64,000 nt of DNA from Asterias rubens (GCF_902459465.1 NC_047065.1:1918309-1982308); one strand, 5' to 3'; positions 1 to 30,044 are shown, counted from the stretch's first letter. Numbers and translations are program-made. Notes: generated from the sequence alone by a model not told the origin.

Positions 1-2570
1 AAATCTTCGTACTTTTACACTTTTTTTTACCAGCAACTATTAATATTTATATATTAGGAGTATATACAAACAATTATTCAACAGTAGTATTATAATTATG
101 ACTTATGTATACTGCAACCAATTAAGGCTTTGAAGTGGATACATTTGATGTCCAGGAACTAGGATTTTGAGTGACTGTACAAAGTGAAGTTGAACAGGAT
201 TTTAAATATTAAAGTGAAGTCTGTGTGTAAGTACGACTCATTATTTTAACAGCCCAAAATGCGTCCTTGCAGTAAAGGGAAGGTATACATTTGGTAATCC
301 CTCTTAAACAAACACTTCCTTAGTTAGAAGTACAAAAGCTGTCGATAGTATAGAGCATTTTTAGAATCATTTCATTTTGAAAAATTTGGGAAAAAGATAT
401 TAGTTTTTATCCACCCAAATTTGAATCTGAGAAACATTGCCGTCACATACGTCTCTCAGATTGTGAATTGCAATTACAGATTATTCGTCCTGCGTGGACA
501 TAATCGCTCCAGATTTTCGGAGATATCTCAGAGTTGCGCCTTTTGACAGTTGTTAGTTTTAATGGTTTAAATGGTTCCAATAACTGAAGGTATACTTTCC
601 CTCTAAGTATAACCCATTTACTTTCCCCCCCCCCCCCAGAAACAAATGGTATTGTGTGATGGAACCTTGATTTAGTTTACAGAAGTGAAAATTAATGATT
701 TACATATCACAAAACTTTCAGACACCAAGTGGCAGCAGAGATGCCAAATCATTTCCAGCTACTTCAGGAATTCTAACCTTTGATAAGTTTGCACTTAACA
801 CAGTAAGTCTGCTGCCACCTAGTGTACACAAAGTCTCATTATGTGTTAAACAAATCTGCTGAACGTAAAACATTCCGCTACTTTTTTTTATACACTTTCT
901 ACATATATTCCTGACAAAGTTTACAATTTTTCTGAGCAGATTTAGAAAAAAATAAACCCTCAGGAATTACTCAATTTCTTCTTCAGACAGGAGGGTTAGT
1001 TGAGTGCTCTTGAAGTACAGCAGCTTGCAAGGTCATTATTTCTATTAGCTACATCGACAAGCATGGAAATGCATTGATAAACTTCAGCTACCCCCCACCC
1101 CCTGAAGACAGATGCAGGGACATGATCAAAATAAGGAGGGAAAATAAATCATACAAAGACACAAATCTGCACATAAGTAAAGTCCATCCGTCAATAGAAA
1201 AGCTGCTGAGAAATAATTAATTAATTGATGAACATAACATGAAGTCCCTTACATAATTAATAAGCCCATAAATTTATGTGTATAAATCAATTATAATTAC
1301 ACTATAAACATAAAATAACATAAATTTGCAATATCCACTTGGCGCACCTTGCTTGAAGCTTGAGGCTAGATAGAACTAATCAAATTATTAAAAAATTACA
1401 GATGAATAAAGGTTAATCCTTCAGATATTAAGAAGTTGTTAAGTCTAATAATTAAATAGGACCAATTAAAGGAAAATAAGACAATAGTTAGAAAGTTTCT
1501 ATTAACTGTAACTCTTTGAAAGTAAAAGCCTCTCGGAATGACATGCTCAAAGTTCTTATACATGATTTCTACAAAATGTGCAAAATGGAAGTCTATTGAG
1601 ATGATTGAGATAACTGAATGCTTATATTCTATCAAACAGAACACAGAATTTGAGTTTCTAGAGGATTAGGTCCAAAGCCGAAATTGAGTGCTAGATTTCA
1701 TTGCTTTGGATTTTGGTTAGCCGACATCATCAGTTTTTAATTTTATCAGATTTTTTCACTTAACAAACCATTAATTATTCCAACATACTATACGAAAGGC
1801 ATTTTCCATTTGAACCTGATGGACAACCAGTACTGTAACACTACAAAATAGATTTCATAGCAAAGCATGTCAAGGTTTGTTCTTAAAAATGGGAACTCAG
1901 TTGTGACTTAAACAATATCGCTTAGCAGATTTTTAATCTCGCTTAGCACATCCTTAATCTTCACAGTTACCACCCTGAATCCATCAAGGTCAATCAGTAG
2001 CTGCTCTTTGCAAATATTTCTTGAGCTATCCCATTATAACCAATGTCAGACCATTTTATGTTTTTAGCTCAACAAGATTTGTAAATTATTTACTTTAAAT
2101 GATGAGACTCTTGGATTTGAACTTTACCAATAGTTTAGTGTTGCCCTTTCGAATGCACTGAGCTCGTAGAAACTTTATAAATTTCATGAGCAAAGACTAA
2201 ACCAAACAAGGAGCTTAGTACCTTTTTAAGAGCTAGGAATTGTATTTTTATTGTAGTCAAATAAAATCAAAACAAGATTCAATAATTATAGACAAGAATC
2301 TAGTAATATCTACCATTATGAGAATGTGCAAAGTGGATTGCTAGCAGTTATACATCTATAACAACTAGCTTTTATTGTACAAATATAAATGAAAGAAATA
2401 AAGGGTTAAACTATTTTTTTAATGGATTGCAACTAATCTGGTTCATCAAATGACAGCATAAAGCCTGTTGATGAGCATAGGTTATGAGTACATGTGGTTT
2501 TACACTAACAAGGTGATTATTAAAAAAGATGATCAATGCATATGACTCAGGATGGAATAATTGTGTATGC

Positions 2571-3212
2571 TGGGCCTAATTCCATGGCTCTGCTTACCGT
2601 TGAATTCTGCACAGTCGATCACCCTCCACTTGCTGTGCAAGCGCCAAATTTCTACGCATGCTGTGTAAGTGAAAAATGCCTAGTAATTTGGAGTTCTCAC
2701 GCCCACAAGCAAAATTCCCTGGTAACCTGTGATCTACGAGCGGAATTCTTGCTTCTGTAAACGCTGGTTCTTTGCTTATGGTATTAAAGGCAGTGGACAC
2801 TATTGGTAATTACTAATTAGTCAAAATAATTATTAGCATAAAACCTTACTTGGTAACGAATAATGGGGAGCTGTTGATAGTATAAGTATAACATGGTGTG
2901 AGAATTGGCTCCGTCTGAAATGACGCTGTTTTCGGGAAAGAAGTAATTTTTCACGAATTTGATTTTGAGACCTCAGATTTAAAATTTGAGGTCACGAAAT
3001 CAAGCATCTGAATGCACACCACTTCGTGTGACAATGTATTTTTTCTTTCAATATTATCTCACAACTTTGATGACCAATTGAACTCAAATTTTCACAGGTT
3101 TGTTATTTTATAAATATGTTGAGATACACCAAGTGAGGAGACTGGTCTTTGACAATTAGCAATAGTGTCCAGTGTCTTTAAAACAGAGCCATGAAATTGG
3201 GCCCTGATGTCG
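2571..3212. mobile_element. MITE split by a second MITE (nested insertion)
   Basis: The outer element starts with tgggcctaattccatggctc and ends with agagccatgaaattgggccc, an inverted pair matching the intact copy at 41105-41312. It is interrupted at 2784-3181 by a copy of the TTAA-flanked family (AAAGGCAGTGGACAC... and its inverse). The outer half-elements are 2571-2783 and 3182-3212. Confidence 0.75.
2784..3181 (+). mobile_element. TTAA-flanked MITE, ~400 bp (family A)
   Basis: Bounded by TTAAAGGCAGTGGACAC and an inverted, slightly diverged end. The internal sequence (ACGAATTTGATTT, ACACCACTTCGTGTGAC, CACAGGTTTGTTATTTTAT) is shared with copies elsewhere in the window. TTAA at both ends suggests a piggyBac-like non-autonomous element, but because TTAA also belongs to the palindromic end, the duplication length is ambiguous. 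Confidence 0.75.
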
Positions 3213-3902
3213 CCATGTCATGATCGACTCTTTGGAATTCTACCAAGGAGTTATTTATATTTGGGTTCATTAGTTTTTATTAACTGAGGGTTTGTTGGGT
3301 TATTATCAGAATGCTTTGATTTTAATGCTACTTTTAGTCTGTCCCCAAACTCACTGCTTAGATTATATATGTGTATCACAAATTAATAAAATCTGGATGC
3401 GGTCATAACCAATAACTGTTTGGTCATTGGCCAGTTATTAACAGATGGCCAATTCAACTGAAACAGTTGATTGGTTACGGCCGCAAAATGCACCCCTGCA
3501 CTCTTCAATTGTACATAATTGTCATATCTATTGAAGTGCAATATGAAAAAGATCGTCAAGCAAGTTCTTCCGATACTAGAAAACGACCGGCACAAAGCTG
3601 ATAGGAGTTAGACTCAGTGTGTATAACTAAAGTGAGTACATGCCCCGAGGCCAATCTCATCCAGATGCTAAGCATGTAACTCTAATCACGTCTCGTTTCG
3701 CGGTCTTCCTACAAGACAAATCCAACATCTTAAACCATACAGGAAGATTCAAGTTATCTTAAGAAAACTCTTAATTTTGTATAAAAAATTATGTTATTTG
3801 TTTGTCACCATTTCACCTTTGGATCTTGATTCCACCACACAATTGCACTAAGACTAAAGAGGACCCTACCTACAGACATACAATCCAATGATTCAACGTG
3901 TG

Positions 3903-20154
<16,252 letters not shown>

Positions 20155-20745
20155 CTGAAATAATTAATTAAAAGAAGACGACAGGATTAACTTGCAATCT
20201 GTCTTAATTAGGTGAGGTTTGCAGTAGCACATCCGGTAAATCTCTTTTGAATAGTTTTGGTTCTAAAAAGAACGGGCGGAAATGTATTAATTTTTGTTTG
20301 CTAACAAGTAAAGTGATATCCCACAAGACTGTTTTATCAAACAGAATATAACTTCACAAAATCTGACAAATTTGCCAGAACCAAAGTCCATCATTCAAAT
20401 GACGCTATTACCCAGTGTTGGTGCGTAATTAACTTTAATAAATTAACTTCATAATTCAAGATGATTTATTTTGCCTCTTTCTTCATTTACAAATCGAAGC
20501 CAATTAAATCAAGGATTTGGACTGTTTCTGATAACCATCAAGATGATTAACATATGATAAAACAGACACTAATATGTAAATTATATGTAGTGCAATTGAA
20601 CACCTGTGTCCATGGACAGAACATGTTGTTTTCCTTGACTGTACACTGTACCATAGGAAAGTGCTAAACTTTACATTGCAGTGAAAAATTTAATGTGTTT
20701 ACATTGAGGCATAAATCAGCCAGTCGTGGCATAGACAGCAAACAT

Positions 20746-20906
20746 CAGGCATGTATGCTTTGTTTTTGAAAGGGCAGGACACCAAGGCAATTTCTCCCGA
20801 TGAGGAAATTGTAAGTTTCCACTGGAGCATTGCAAGGGCACCAAGGCAATGACCAGGGGGCATGGAGGCAATCACCTTCATTGCCTCTGTGAAGTACCAG
20901 GCCTGA
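20746..20906 (-). mobile_element. Short element, family C
   Basis: Inverse copy with ends caggcatgtatgcttt and gtaccaggcctg, and the internal phrase gcaccaaggcaatgaccag found in all copies. Confidence 0.65.
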
Positions 20907-21861
20907 AACATAAAATCTACAAAGCCAGAGAGAAATGTGATTTTTCCGATCAAAATCAAAACCTCATGAGATAATTTCATTTCACTAAGGTCTGGAGTGT
21001 CAATCATGTCTGGGCAAGGAGATTTTTTTAATGAGATAATGAAAACTTTCATTAGAAAATCAGTGAGACCATATTTAATAGGGAGCATCAGAGAGTCAGA
21101 ACACAGGGCCTAGACAACAGAGGCCATGACTACGAACTGAGCTCAGTCATATTTTAAGAGCGCAAAGTTGCTTAATAATCTACATGTACCTACAGTAAAT
21201 TCAGATGAAATTATTATTAATGGAGTCATAACAAGCAGGAGTCCTACAATGCAGGTATACAAAATTTAACATAACCTTCAATCGGGATATGTTTTGGCCA
21301 AGGGCTATGTTAATTTTAATAAATAATGCATACAAAAATGCTATTTTCAACCATGCAGTATGCAAAAAGGCCACCTGAATGCATGCATATTAGCATGCAA
21401 ATACAGTGCCATATCCATCAACCACTTCAACAAATTATGTTGACCTAAAGTGGTGTAAGGAGAGGTGACAAAAGAAAGCTAATGCTAAAAAAAAATAGCA
21501 ATTACTGTTATAAAATAGCAGTTCATAATAACGCACTCATGTCGATTGTTGATGACTTATGGATTTCTGACAAATGCTCAGCTTCACCAACATAACACCT
21601 AGTCCACTTATTTTTCTTATTGTAGACTGTATTTTATTTTTTAAATATAGCCTTAATGTAAAAAATTTTATAATTTATATAAAGGACTAGGAGGTATCAC
21701 TTGGAGTACACACATGTAATCTAAAATGAATAATTATGACTCCAGACATGATTTTGATACGTACATGTACCTGTACCAACATGACACATCATCCATCATC
21801 TGCCCTTTCTAAATTGACACGGTTTCTGTTTATTTTGTTCCGCAAACATTCATGGGATCCA

Positions 21862-22810
21862 TTACACTTCCTTCTTATCGACAGGTTTTTTGCCAGGATT
21901 TTGTAAAAGGGTGTCCGCATTTTCTGGAAATTTACAAACTAGGTGTCCAAGTTGTTCACTTATAAATACATGTAGTTTAACTGATAAAACAGGGTGTCCA
22001 AATTTTAAACAGGGTGTCCAAAAAACATTAAGACACCCCTCTGACTGTAACACTATGCTTCTCATTCCTTCCAACATGTCTTAACTTTGATCATCAACAT
22101 TTCCTGGGTACGAATAAAACTGTACTTTTCTCCATAGCTAGTGAGGATTGAAAATAAACAGAAAACGATCTTGTTGTGACTTTTTGACCTAAGGTGACCC
22201 TAGTAATAAATGATCATATATTAAAAACAGATGGTGTATTCTGTTATTGGTTCACGTGAACCGAGTGTGCAGTATTGTGTTTTACGAAGACAGTTATATT
22301 GCTATGCAATAAGTAATGCATTCATTTTGTTTTGTTTTGTGATCGCAACAATGAAAAAACATATCATGACTTAATTATCAGTGGTTAAATGATAACCAAT
22401 GAAACAAATTTACACTGCAATTAAGTTTCAGTTTGTGGTTCACACAGACAGTTACAAATATTTAAACTCTGCAATCGATAATGCATTCGTTTGGCGTTTT
22501 TTTTTTATCGTGAGAACGAAATATCAAATCATGTTTTTCAAGAAATAATTATTCTGCGATGAAGTAATGGCAGACTGTACAGACACTAATTCTCTGCATT
22601 CTGTCAGCCAAAGGGTTGTTGTCTGTTTTTTTTCTTCTGTTTTTTTACACCGTTTCTTAAATTTGGACACCCTGTTTTATCTGTCATTTATATACTGTTC
22701 ATGTATGCACAAAGTGAACCATTATGACACCCGGTTTAAAAATTTCCAGCAAAATTCACCTTTCACAAAATCCTGGCTAATACCTGAATTCTGTGCAGGA
22801 ACAAAATTCA
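21862..22810. mobile_element. ~950-bp element with long, imperfect inverted ends
   Basis: tttttgccaggattttgtaa (about 21886) is the inverse of ttcacaaaatcctggctaat (about 22762). Inner pairs include aaacagggtgtccaaat near 21990-22020 and atttggacaccctgtttt near 22660-22680. The interior has no convincing ORF. Interpreted as a non-autonomous DNA transposon. Confidence 0.55.
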
Positions 22811-24104
22811 TTGACATATTTCAGAACATGTACATGTAGTAAGTAAAAAAAAAAATAAAAAAAACAGGAGAGATTTAAGAGATTTTGTAGACTTTTGTGA
22901 TTTTGTTCCCAATCTAGGCATGCCATTTTGCTTTCTTGTCAACATGCACAGGCAACATGCTCTAGGGCATTCTTCTCAGAAGGAAACAGCCTCCTTTAAC
23001 AAACATCACTCTCGGCTAGAGGTTCAAGCCCGACCCTCGATGGTCCTCTTACAGCCAAACATGCCAAGAAATCCTCCCCAAGTGGAAAGCCTAAGGGAAG
23101 TAGCGTGGAAATGTTACCCAAGGTACTTATAGCTTTATTCCGTCAGATCCAGGGAAAATAATCCACAGAAAAGGAAACATCTCTAATCCATCTATTTGTG
23201 TTTCCCTTGTGGTACTTGGCTTTTGAGAAAAATGCACTTTATTTCTTTCTGCTGTACATATAGGTTGCTGTACAACAAGGTTCAAACTACATGTACAGTG
23301 CAACTTAGGAAGGAAGGTTGTAGTAGCACTTAAAGACTAACATAAAAACAGAATTATTTGTTACTAGTTACTCTTTAAATGCTTAAATGCAACCTTCCTT
23401 GTTTTATATGTCAGAATTAGACTAACACAGCTATTTTTTTTATCATTGTCTACCATGAAATTAGTGTGAACACTTAGTTTTGAAAGATTTCACTCTCTCT
23501 AATTTATGTAAGAGCTTTACATATGAAATCTGTTTCTAAATTTGGTTTCATGATGATACAAAAACAGTATGCCATGAGATACAGTATTAAAGAAAGCAGC
23601 TGCTACACCAGCAGAAAATCTATAGAGCTCATCATGAGGTCATTGACAATATAGACAGGTGCCCAGCAAGTGATTGATAGAAATCAAAGTGATCATAACC
23701 GTGCCTTCGGGATACTAGACTGAGGGTGGGAAGCCATGTGGAAAGATTCTGAGACTCTTACCTGATTAGTTTTTGGTGGTTAGAGAGGTTATAAAACTGG
23801 TCCTGTTTTGTGAGTTTTTAATGATGTACATGTAGGTTGCGATTACGTCTAAAGCTATTAAAACAAACGGGTGGCAGGCAGGTGGCATTCAGGGGAAAAT
23901 AATATCATAAGAAAAAATGACTGTCCAGTTTACATCTCCAAATTAATTCAATGAGCAATCCAAAAAAATAAAATAAAATAAGGCAAATTCAATCATCTGG
24001 ATCGAACATAAATTAATTTGAATAAATTATTACCACTGAGATGATCTTCCAAAGTAAACTTGAAATGTTTATTTGTGATTTTTTATTGAATCATACTAAA
24101 TCCC

Positions 24105-24425
24105 TTTTCACACTACTCTATTCCAGGGGTTGCTGCTCCTGGGCATGCCCCAGGAAATAACGGCCGGCCTTTTCACACTATGACCGCATTACCCCGGTCT
24201 GCCCCTGGTCTACCCCGGCAGATGGACATACCACGGGGAATAGCCATCCCTGTTCCAGAGTAGTAAGCGGTATTCTTGGGGTATTCTTGAAGCGTGCAAC
24301 TGGTACCCCATGAAATAGGGACACTGTGTGAAAGTTCGACCATGGTAACCGTTATGTAAAAAGAAATCCCGCGCCTGCCCAGAGCTATATTCCACGGGGA
24401 TAAAACATGCAATGTGTAAAGGGCT
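24105..24425. repeat. Dispersed repeat, GC-rich inverted element
   Basis: Contains ccttttcacactac, ctaccccggcagatgg, ggggaatagccatccc and ggtaccccatgaaatagg. The second copy is at 30045-30355 (ctaccccaacacatgg, ggggaacagccaccca, ggaaccccatggaatagg). Ends are weakly inverted (ttccacgggg near the right, ccccaggaaata near the left). Confidence 0.6.
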
Positions 24426-25335
24426 TCCGAATTTCTCTTAAAGAAAAGCCTGTGCTCTATTCACAACAATGTGGCCATCAATGAAAGGCCTTTGGATAGA
24501 AAACCCATCCCAAATTAACTTAACATTCCTGTTTGACATTCCTTCTTAAAGATCCTGACCAATATGCATCTAAGATGTCATGCATGCATCAGGCAATGTG
24601 TGCCAGATTTCTACCTTTGTTTGAGCAACATTTGAGAGGAATCGTGCTGCCTTCATAGCAAACCTTTCGCCCGCCTCACCGGGATAGTGCTGTGTAGGGT
24701 AATTTAAAATTCAACTATAATCTTGTATCTTAGCCAAATAGACCCCTTGCACTGGCTGCAATCACTGAAGTCAAACATTGGAGAAGTGCATGCGTAGTGC
24801 CACACAAAACTCTCAACCAATGATAGGTCTTTATTGATCTCAGTGAGGGTGCTGTTGGGCCTATGCAAGGGGTCTTTAGTTAACTATACAGAAAAAATAC
24901 CCTAGTGACAGTAGCCACATCGTCAACAGTACACGAGTCATATAACTATACAACGACCTAGTCATTCCAAAAAGCACAGCGTGATACAAGCCTGGAATTA
25001 CAATGAGGCCACAGACCCCCGGTCTTGGCCTTGGTGCCCCTTTCCAAAGTTTCTCATGGGAAGTTATTACACTCCATTCAGTAAAATCCAAACCAAAAAT
25101 TAAATGACAACATTTTCAAGTTTGCAACCCACGTTGAACAAAATGAATACAACAATTATTTGGCCGTACACACAACCAGCATACATGTTTCAATTGCAGC
25201 AGAAATGTAATAAAAACATAAAGCAGCCTGTTACACCAATACACAGACATGTATGTATTCTGAGGGACTTCACAAACAAGTGTGTAAACAAAATCTCTCA
25301 TCACCCGAACCCAGGTAGGAATCAGAGTCTCTTAC

Positions 25336-25375
25336 CTTTTCCTCCAATGCCTGAAGCACTGACATGATCAGTCAA
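25336..25375 (-). other. AP1G1: Probable alternative first coding exon of AP1G1
   Basis: On the minus strand an ATG at 25365 opens ten codons, MSVLQALEEK, that end exactly at a good donor (AAAAG|GTAAGA, exon end 25336). The nine bases between the acceptor of the main first coding exon and its ATG read L-S-K, so splicing gives [23 protein letters not shown] in frame with no stop. The Drosophila orthologue also has extra N-terminal residues, so an alternative N-terminus is plausible. The upstream boundary is unknown: it could be a separate promoter or an exon spliced to the 5' UTR exon near 28.1 kb (a CTTCAG lies inside the exon). No transcript evidence is available. Confidence 0.5.
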
Positions 25376-25473
25376 AGGTGGACTAATCACAAAGACAAGT
25401 GAAGAAACTACACTCTGAAAAAATCAAAATGAGAGAAAGAGAGAGAAGTTAAAATCTAACAAACCAAACAAGT

Positions 25474-25847
25474 ATTAAAGGCAGTGGACACTATTGGTAA
25501 TTACTCAAAATAATTATTAGCATAAAACCTTACTTGGTGATGAGTAATGGGGAGAGGTTGATGGTTTAAAACATTGTTAGAAAAGTGCCATAGTTTTCGA
25601 GAAAGAAGTAATTTTCCACGAATTTGATTTCGAGACCTCAGATTTAGAACTTGAGGTCTCTAAATCAACCATCTAAACGCACACAACTTCGTGTGACAAG
25701 GGTGTGTTTTCTGTCATTATTATCTCGCAAGTTCGATGACCGATTGAGCTCAAATTTTCACAGGTTTGTTATTTTATGCTTATGTTGAGATTATACACCA
25801 ACTGTGGAGCCTAGTCTTTGACAATTACCAATAGTGTCCACTGCCAA
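25474..25847 (+). mobile_element. TTAA-flanked MITE (family A)
   Basis: Left end TTAAAGGCAGTGGACAC; the right end has lost its last bases (cactgccaataag). Interior as in other family A copies. Confidence 0.75.
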
Positions 25848-26039
25848 TAAGCCAAGGCACAACAAAATTGTTGTGGTGCCCTGTGCTTTTGCCGTGGTGC
25901 CTTTTGCAAAGTTCCAAAACAAATTTACATTGACCTCATAGTAGTGCCTCTCACCAGAAAAAAACGATGCAGCCCTTCAAGAGCGAAGTTCAAAGCCTGT
26001 TTAGTCAGCATACTGTTAGCTAGAGGGAAACAATTAGCA

Positions 26040-26209
26040 CAGGCCTTCACGGAGGCAACGAAGGCAATTGCCTCCGTGTCCCCTGGTCATTGCCTTGGTG
26101 CCCTTGAAATGCTACAGTACAAATTTACAATTTCCTCATAGGGTGCCCTTTACCAAGGAGAAAATGCCTTGGTGCCCTTGTCCTTTCAAAAACGAAGCAT
26201 ACAGGCCTG
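26040..26209 (+). mobile_element. Short element, family C
   Basis: Ends caggccttcacgg and gcatacaggcctg; the interior gtcccctggtcattgccttg is shared with the other family C copies. A related but distinct sequence (gtggtgccttttgcaaagtt) precedes it at 25860-25990 and recurs at 54430-54555. Confidence 0.65.
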
Positions 26210-28081
26210 TAATAGCATAAACTGAGAATTTAAAACCAAAGTTTTTCCTGACCAAATCCCTGATGAAAGAATAACAGGAGATTGAAATTTATAGTTGTAA
26301 CTAATTAGTCTTCATTGATTAAGTTAACTAGTTGATTAAATCGTGAAAACTGTTAATCTCTCTGTACAGAAAGGCACTGGTTCTAATGATTTTACATGAA
26401 CATTCCAGGCGCGTTTAGGCCTGTTTATTAATAAATCAATCCCACAATTTCCTGGTTTAAACAAAAAAAGATTTCATCAATGTAATGCCAGACATATTTT
26501 GCTACATGTGTTTGCATAACAGAAACAGATACTTGAAAGATGACTATCCTTACACAGGGTAAAGGTGGTATCATTTCCTTATAGTTCAAACTCCAATAAA
26601 GGAATGCAACACAAACAATAGCATAGTGACAATATCCAGTGATTAGACAAGAGTGGTTTCACTCACTTTAAAAGTTTCATTTGAAAAAAAATTGGGTTCC
26701 TCAAACCATGTAGCTATAAAGCTCCATGCTCAAACCATGGAGCTAAGATAGCTCCATGCTCAAACCTAATGGGTAAGGCCTGGCAAGGTGCTGCTGAACA
26801 CACATAAATAATTGACAGAGTTCTATTATATTTGTTACAGGTTCTAAACATTGGTGACATATACACCAAATTGATCAGGAAATGTGTTTGAGGGAAAAGA
26901 AAAAACCTTTAAATTAACTTTCCTTTTCTAGTTCATAAAAAAGGAAAAGTCTAAAATATAATAACACTTTATTAACATCGTAATAATTATTTTTCTGAGC
27001 GAATGAACATTTAACATTAACACTAAACTTAAAAATGTATCAATTTCTTATCATCTGGAACATATTTCAGATGTTGGCCACGGAGCCCTTGATGGTGGTG
27101 CCGCAATGCATATAAACAAGTTTTTATTAATTAGATCTTTTGCAAATGGAGTTCGGAGAACAAATTTTGAGATGTGCCATATTGCCAGACGAAAGTGCAA
27201 TTTTGGAAGTAGACCCAGGTAATAACGTTTATAAAATTAGTCATCATCATTGAATCTTCTGGAAAACGAACATTTATTTCAAAGTAAAATGTCCCTCATC
27301 AATTGTTTTGTTTGGAAAATTTTGCAGGCCAGTAGGAAAGACTAAGTAAAAAGATAAAGAAGCAGAATAAAACTATAAAATGATTTTTTTTTTTTTTTTT
27401 AGACTTTAGGTTTTTTTAGTGTTTTTAGTGTTAATAATAATAAAAGTGTGTCTTCACAGAAAGGAAACGGTGACATCTGTCTGACATGCCTTTAGCTTTC
27501 ACAACAGCCCCTCCCACATTCTACAGGCCAATCATTTTTCATCAATAATACAATGTCCAACTCCAAATAAACATCATCAGTCCATCTCACATCTGTGTTA
27601 AATTGTTACTTTTTTTATTCGTTTATTTTATATTTTAAACGTAAACAAAGCACAAAATTTAAGTGGTTAGTTTCTAATCTTCCATACAACAAAATTGTAA
27701 ACATACGGCTGCATTCAAAAGGACAATACCCAGTAAAATTGTCACTTAATTTCCTAATTTAATCTGCATCGTCTGTGAGATTCAATACGGCAACTCCCAT
27801 CTGCCCATGCCTAAAAAACGCCATCTTCGATTGTGTCATGAATTCCTACCCGTGTAGTTTGTAATGACACCGGCTGACACGACGGGTAAACCCACCCGCT
27901 GTCTCCAGTTTCAAGACCCCAAAACCATTACATTCCTCATCATCAATAACAACAAAATCAACAGTAACTATTGGAAAATGTGTGAACATCACACCTACCT
28001 TATTACCGAGGAAGGAAATGCTGTAAATACTTGACTACAATACCAGAAATTATTTCGTTTTTCCACATAATAAATCCTTAC

Positions 28082-28150
28082 CTTTGCGTAAAAATGGCCG
28101 ACAGCAACCGCTTCACATTATCTTTGACCTCAATATCGTTTCGCCAATTT
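28082..28150 (-). other. AP1G1: Putative 5' UTR exon of AP1G1 and transcription start region
   Basis: A minus-strand segment ends at a strong donor (CAAAG|GTAAGGAT, exon end 28082) and contains no usable start: its only ATG is followed at once by TGA. It is the last convincing donor upstream of the coding exons and lies next to a relatively repeat-poor stretch. Inferred as the non-coding leader exon; the upstream limit is a guess. Confidence 0.45.
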
Positions 28151-30044
28151 TTACGACGTTGTAAAAACCTCTAAAAAGTATTATACGACTTTTTATATAA
28201 ATACTTGAAGTGTTTAAAAGCAAAGCTAAAGGGAGGAATTTATTTTAAAATAATTTAACAGCGATTTTTGATAAAAAGTAGATCGCTGAGCCGCCCCTTT
28301 TTAATGCTGAGTGAAACGCCCCAAAACTCGTGGCATGAATAACGTCATCTGCGAGAGCAAGCCGGGCGTCGAGCGCCCTCAATAGCCAGACAAATTGACG
28401 GCTTTGTTGAAATGCCTTAATTTTTGTAAGCATGATTGATTGCATTGTAAATTGGCATTATAATATACACAAATGTGTAATTTTTTCACATCGAAAACTA
28501 TTCCTGATTTTCAGTGTGCCTAATCCACTTCCCAAACCTCGCCCAAGAATAAAGGAAAAGCATTTTAAAAATGAAATAAAAGGGAAGCACTCACATTCTA
28601 TGTATTCCAAACTAAGTGGATTTATTTTATGTCCAATGTGAACATCAACACAAATACTCCAGACAAAAAAAGTAACACAAAACAAACAGTGCAAACATAG
28701 ATAATTATCATTTAGTAGCCTGTGCAAGATGGCTACTTTTTCTCAGTGCAGAAAGTATAGTTTGCCAAATCCAAATAAATGTTTATTTACATATCCTCAC
28801 TTGGGCCAATTTAATAAAACCAGTAAGCACAACAACTTGCTAAGCACATAAAAGTCATGCTTAACAGAAACAGGTTACCCGCCAAAACTACGTTAAGTTA
28901 CATTGTTGTGACTGGTGCCCCACTCAATTTTTGCTTAGCAAAGAATTTTTTTTCAAGCAATAATTTCTGCATATTGGTTTAACCCTTCCGATGCAAAAGC
29001 ACTGTATACTCAGTACTTTCCAAAGTTCTGAGAACAAAATCCAAGCATATTACTTGGGTGCTTACCAGGTTTATGTAATCGGGCCCTGCTGTTTTTTGTT
29101 AGTATATGTATGACAAAATGACAAAGCAAGTTAAATATCAAGTCATGATATTATTATTTACCAGTAGTTATTTGTTGCAACAAAACACAAAACAAAAATA
29201 TGAAGTTGACAACAAATATTGTTATCCAATATAGTAGCTATATTGGAATTAAAAACAAAGTAAATTAAAAAGAAATAAAACACTAAACTAAAATTAAACT
29301 AAAAGAATATACCAGCAGCTTCAATGTTGGATGTTTTCAAGAATCTGTTCCCGTAGCAAAAATAATTACTCTCAAAATAATTCTAAGAATTTGTGTTTAA
29401 AAGGTTTGTAAACTCAACTTAAACGAACAAAGTTATTGTTTCCCTTAAGTCATGGTTTAAATTGATATATACAAATCTGGACAAAACTTTTCAATGATCC
29501 AACCTAACTTTCAAAATCGTTTTGCAAAATATGTTTTAAAATAAGTTGAGACTGTACAAAAATCATTCAAAATGCCTTAAATTGATTATTCTCTTTTACT
29601 TATTTCAGAACATGTTTTGTTACATGATGCCATAACTTTGATTTACCACTTTGCAAATATGTTGTTCACTGGTACCCACAATAGTCGGAGGTGTGATTGA
29701 ATAAAAATGAGCATTCCTGAAAGTTTGACCACATTAGCCATTTTCACACTTCTCTATAGACCATGTGAACTTTGTCTACAATAAGTGTGACCTTGTGCAT
29801 TCTTTGGATATTCTGGCAGGCAAGATACTGCACTGGTCCTATGATAAGTTAATATTTTGTGTCATAATTTCCACATAAATCCAAGAGTTATGAAAGTAAA
29901 AGCTGGACAAGTTTTGTGCCCCCTTTCATCATATCAAAAGTTTATAGGAATTAGACAGTGCAATCTCCATAAAATATAAGATGTTATGTTTTCTTCCATT
30001 AGGCTGTGTATAAATCGTGCCTGCAGGAAGTCCAGGCTCTGTGG

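Larger units (their letters stand above)
1..3902. other. 3' UTR / downstream region of AP1G1, no gene seen
   Basis: Nothing here reads as a gene. Minus-strand AATAAA signals that could end AP1G1 lie at 3276-3281 and 2371-2376. The stretch 722-835 has short inverted sequences of the ccacctagtg type that recur at 63005-63145. A nested pair of inverted-repeat elements lies at 2571-3212. The rest is AT-rich sequence with short ORFs lacking any recognisable family. Confidence 0.5.

Noticed and set aside
20699-21088. 129-codon minus-strand ORF
   Set aside because: Part of it is the family C element; the rest has no family resemblance and there is no splice context.
28432-28727. Overlapping ORFs on both strands near 28.5 kb
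   Set aside because: AT-rich, no domain, no splice partners; likely chance.
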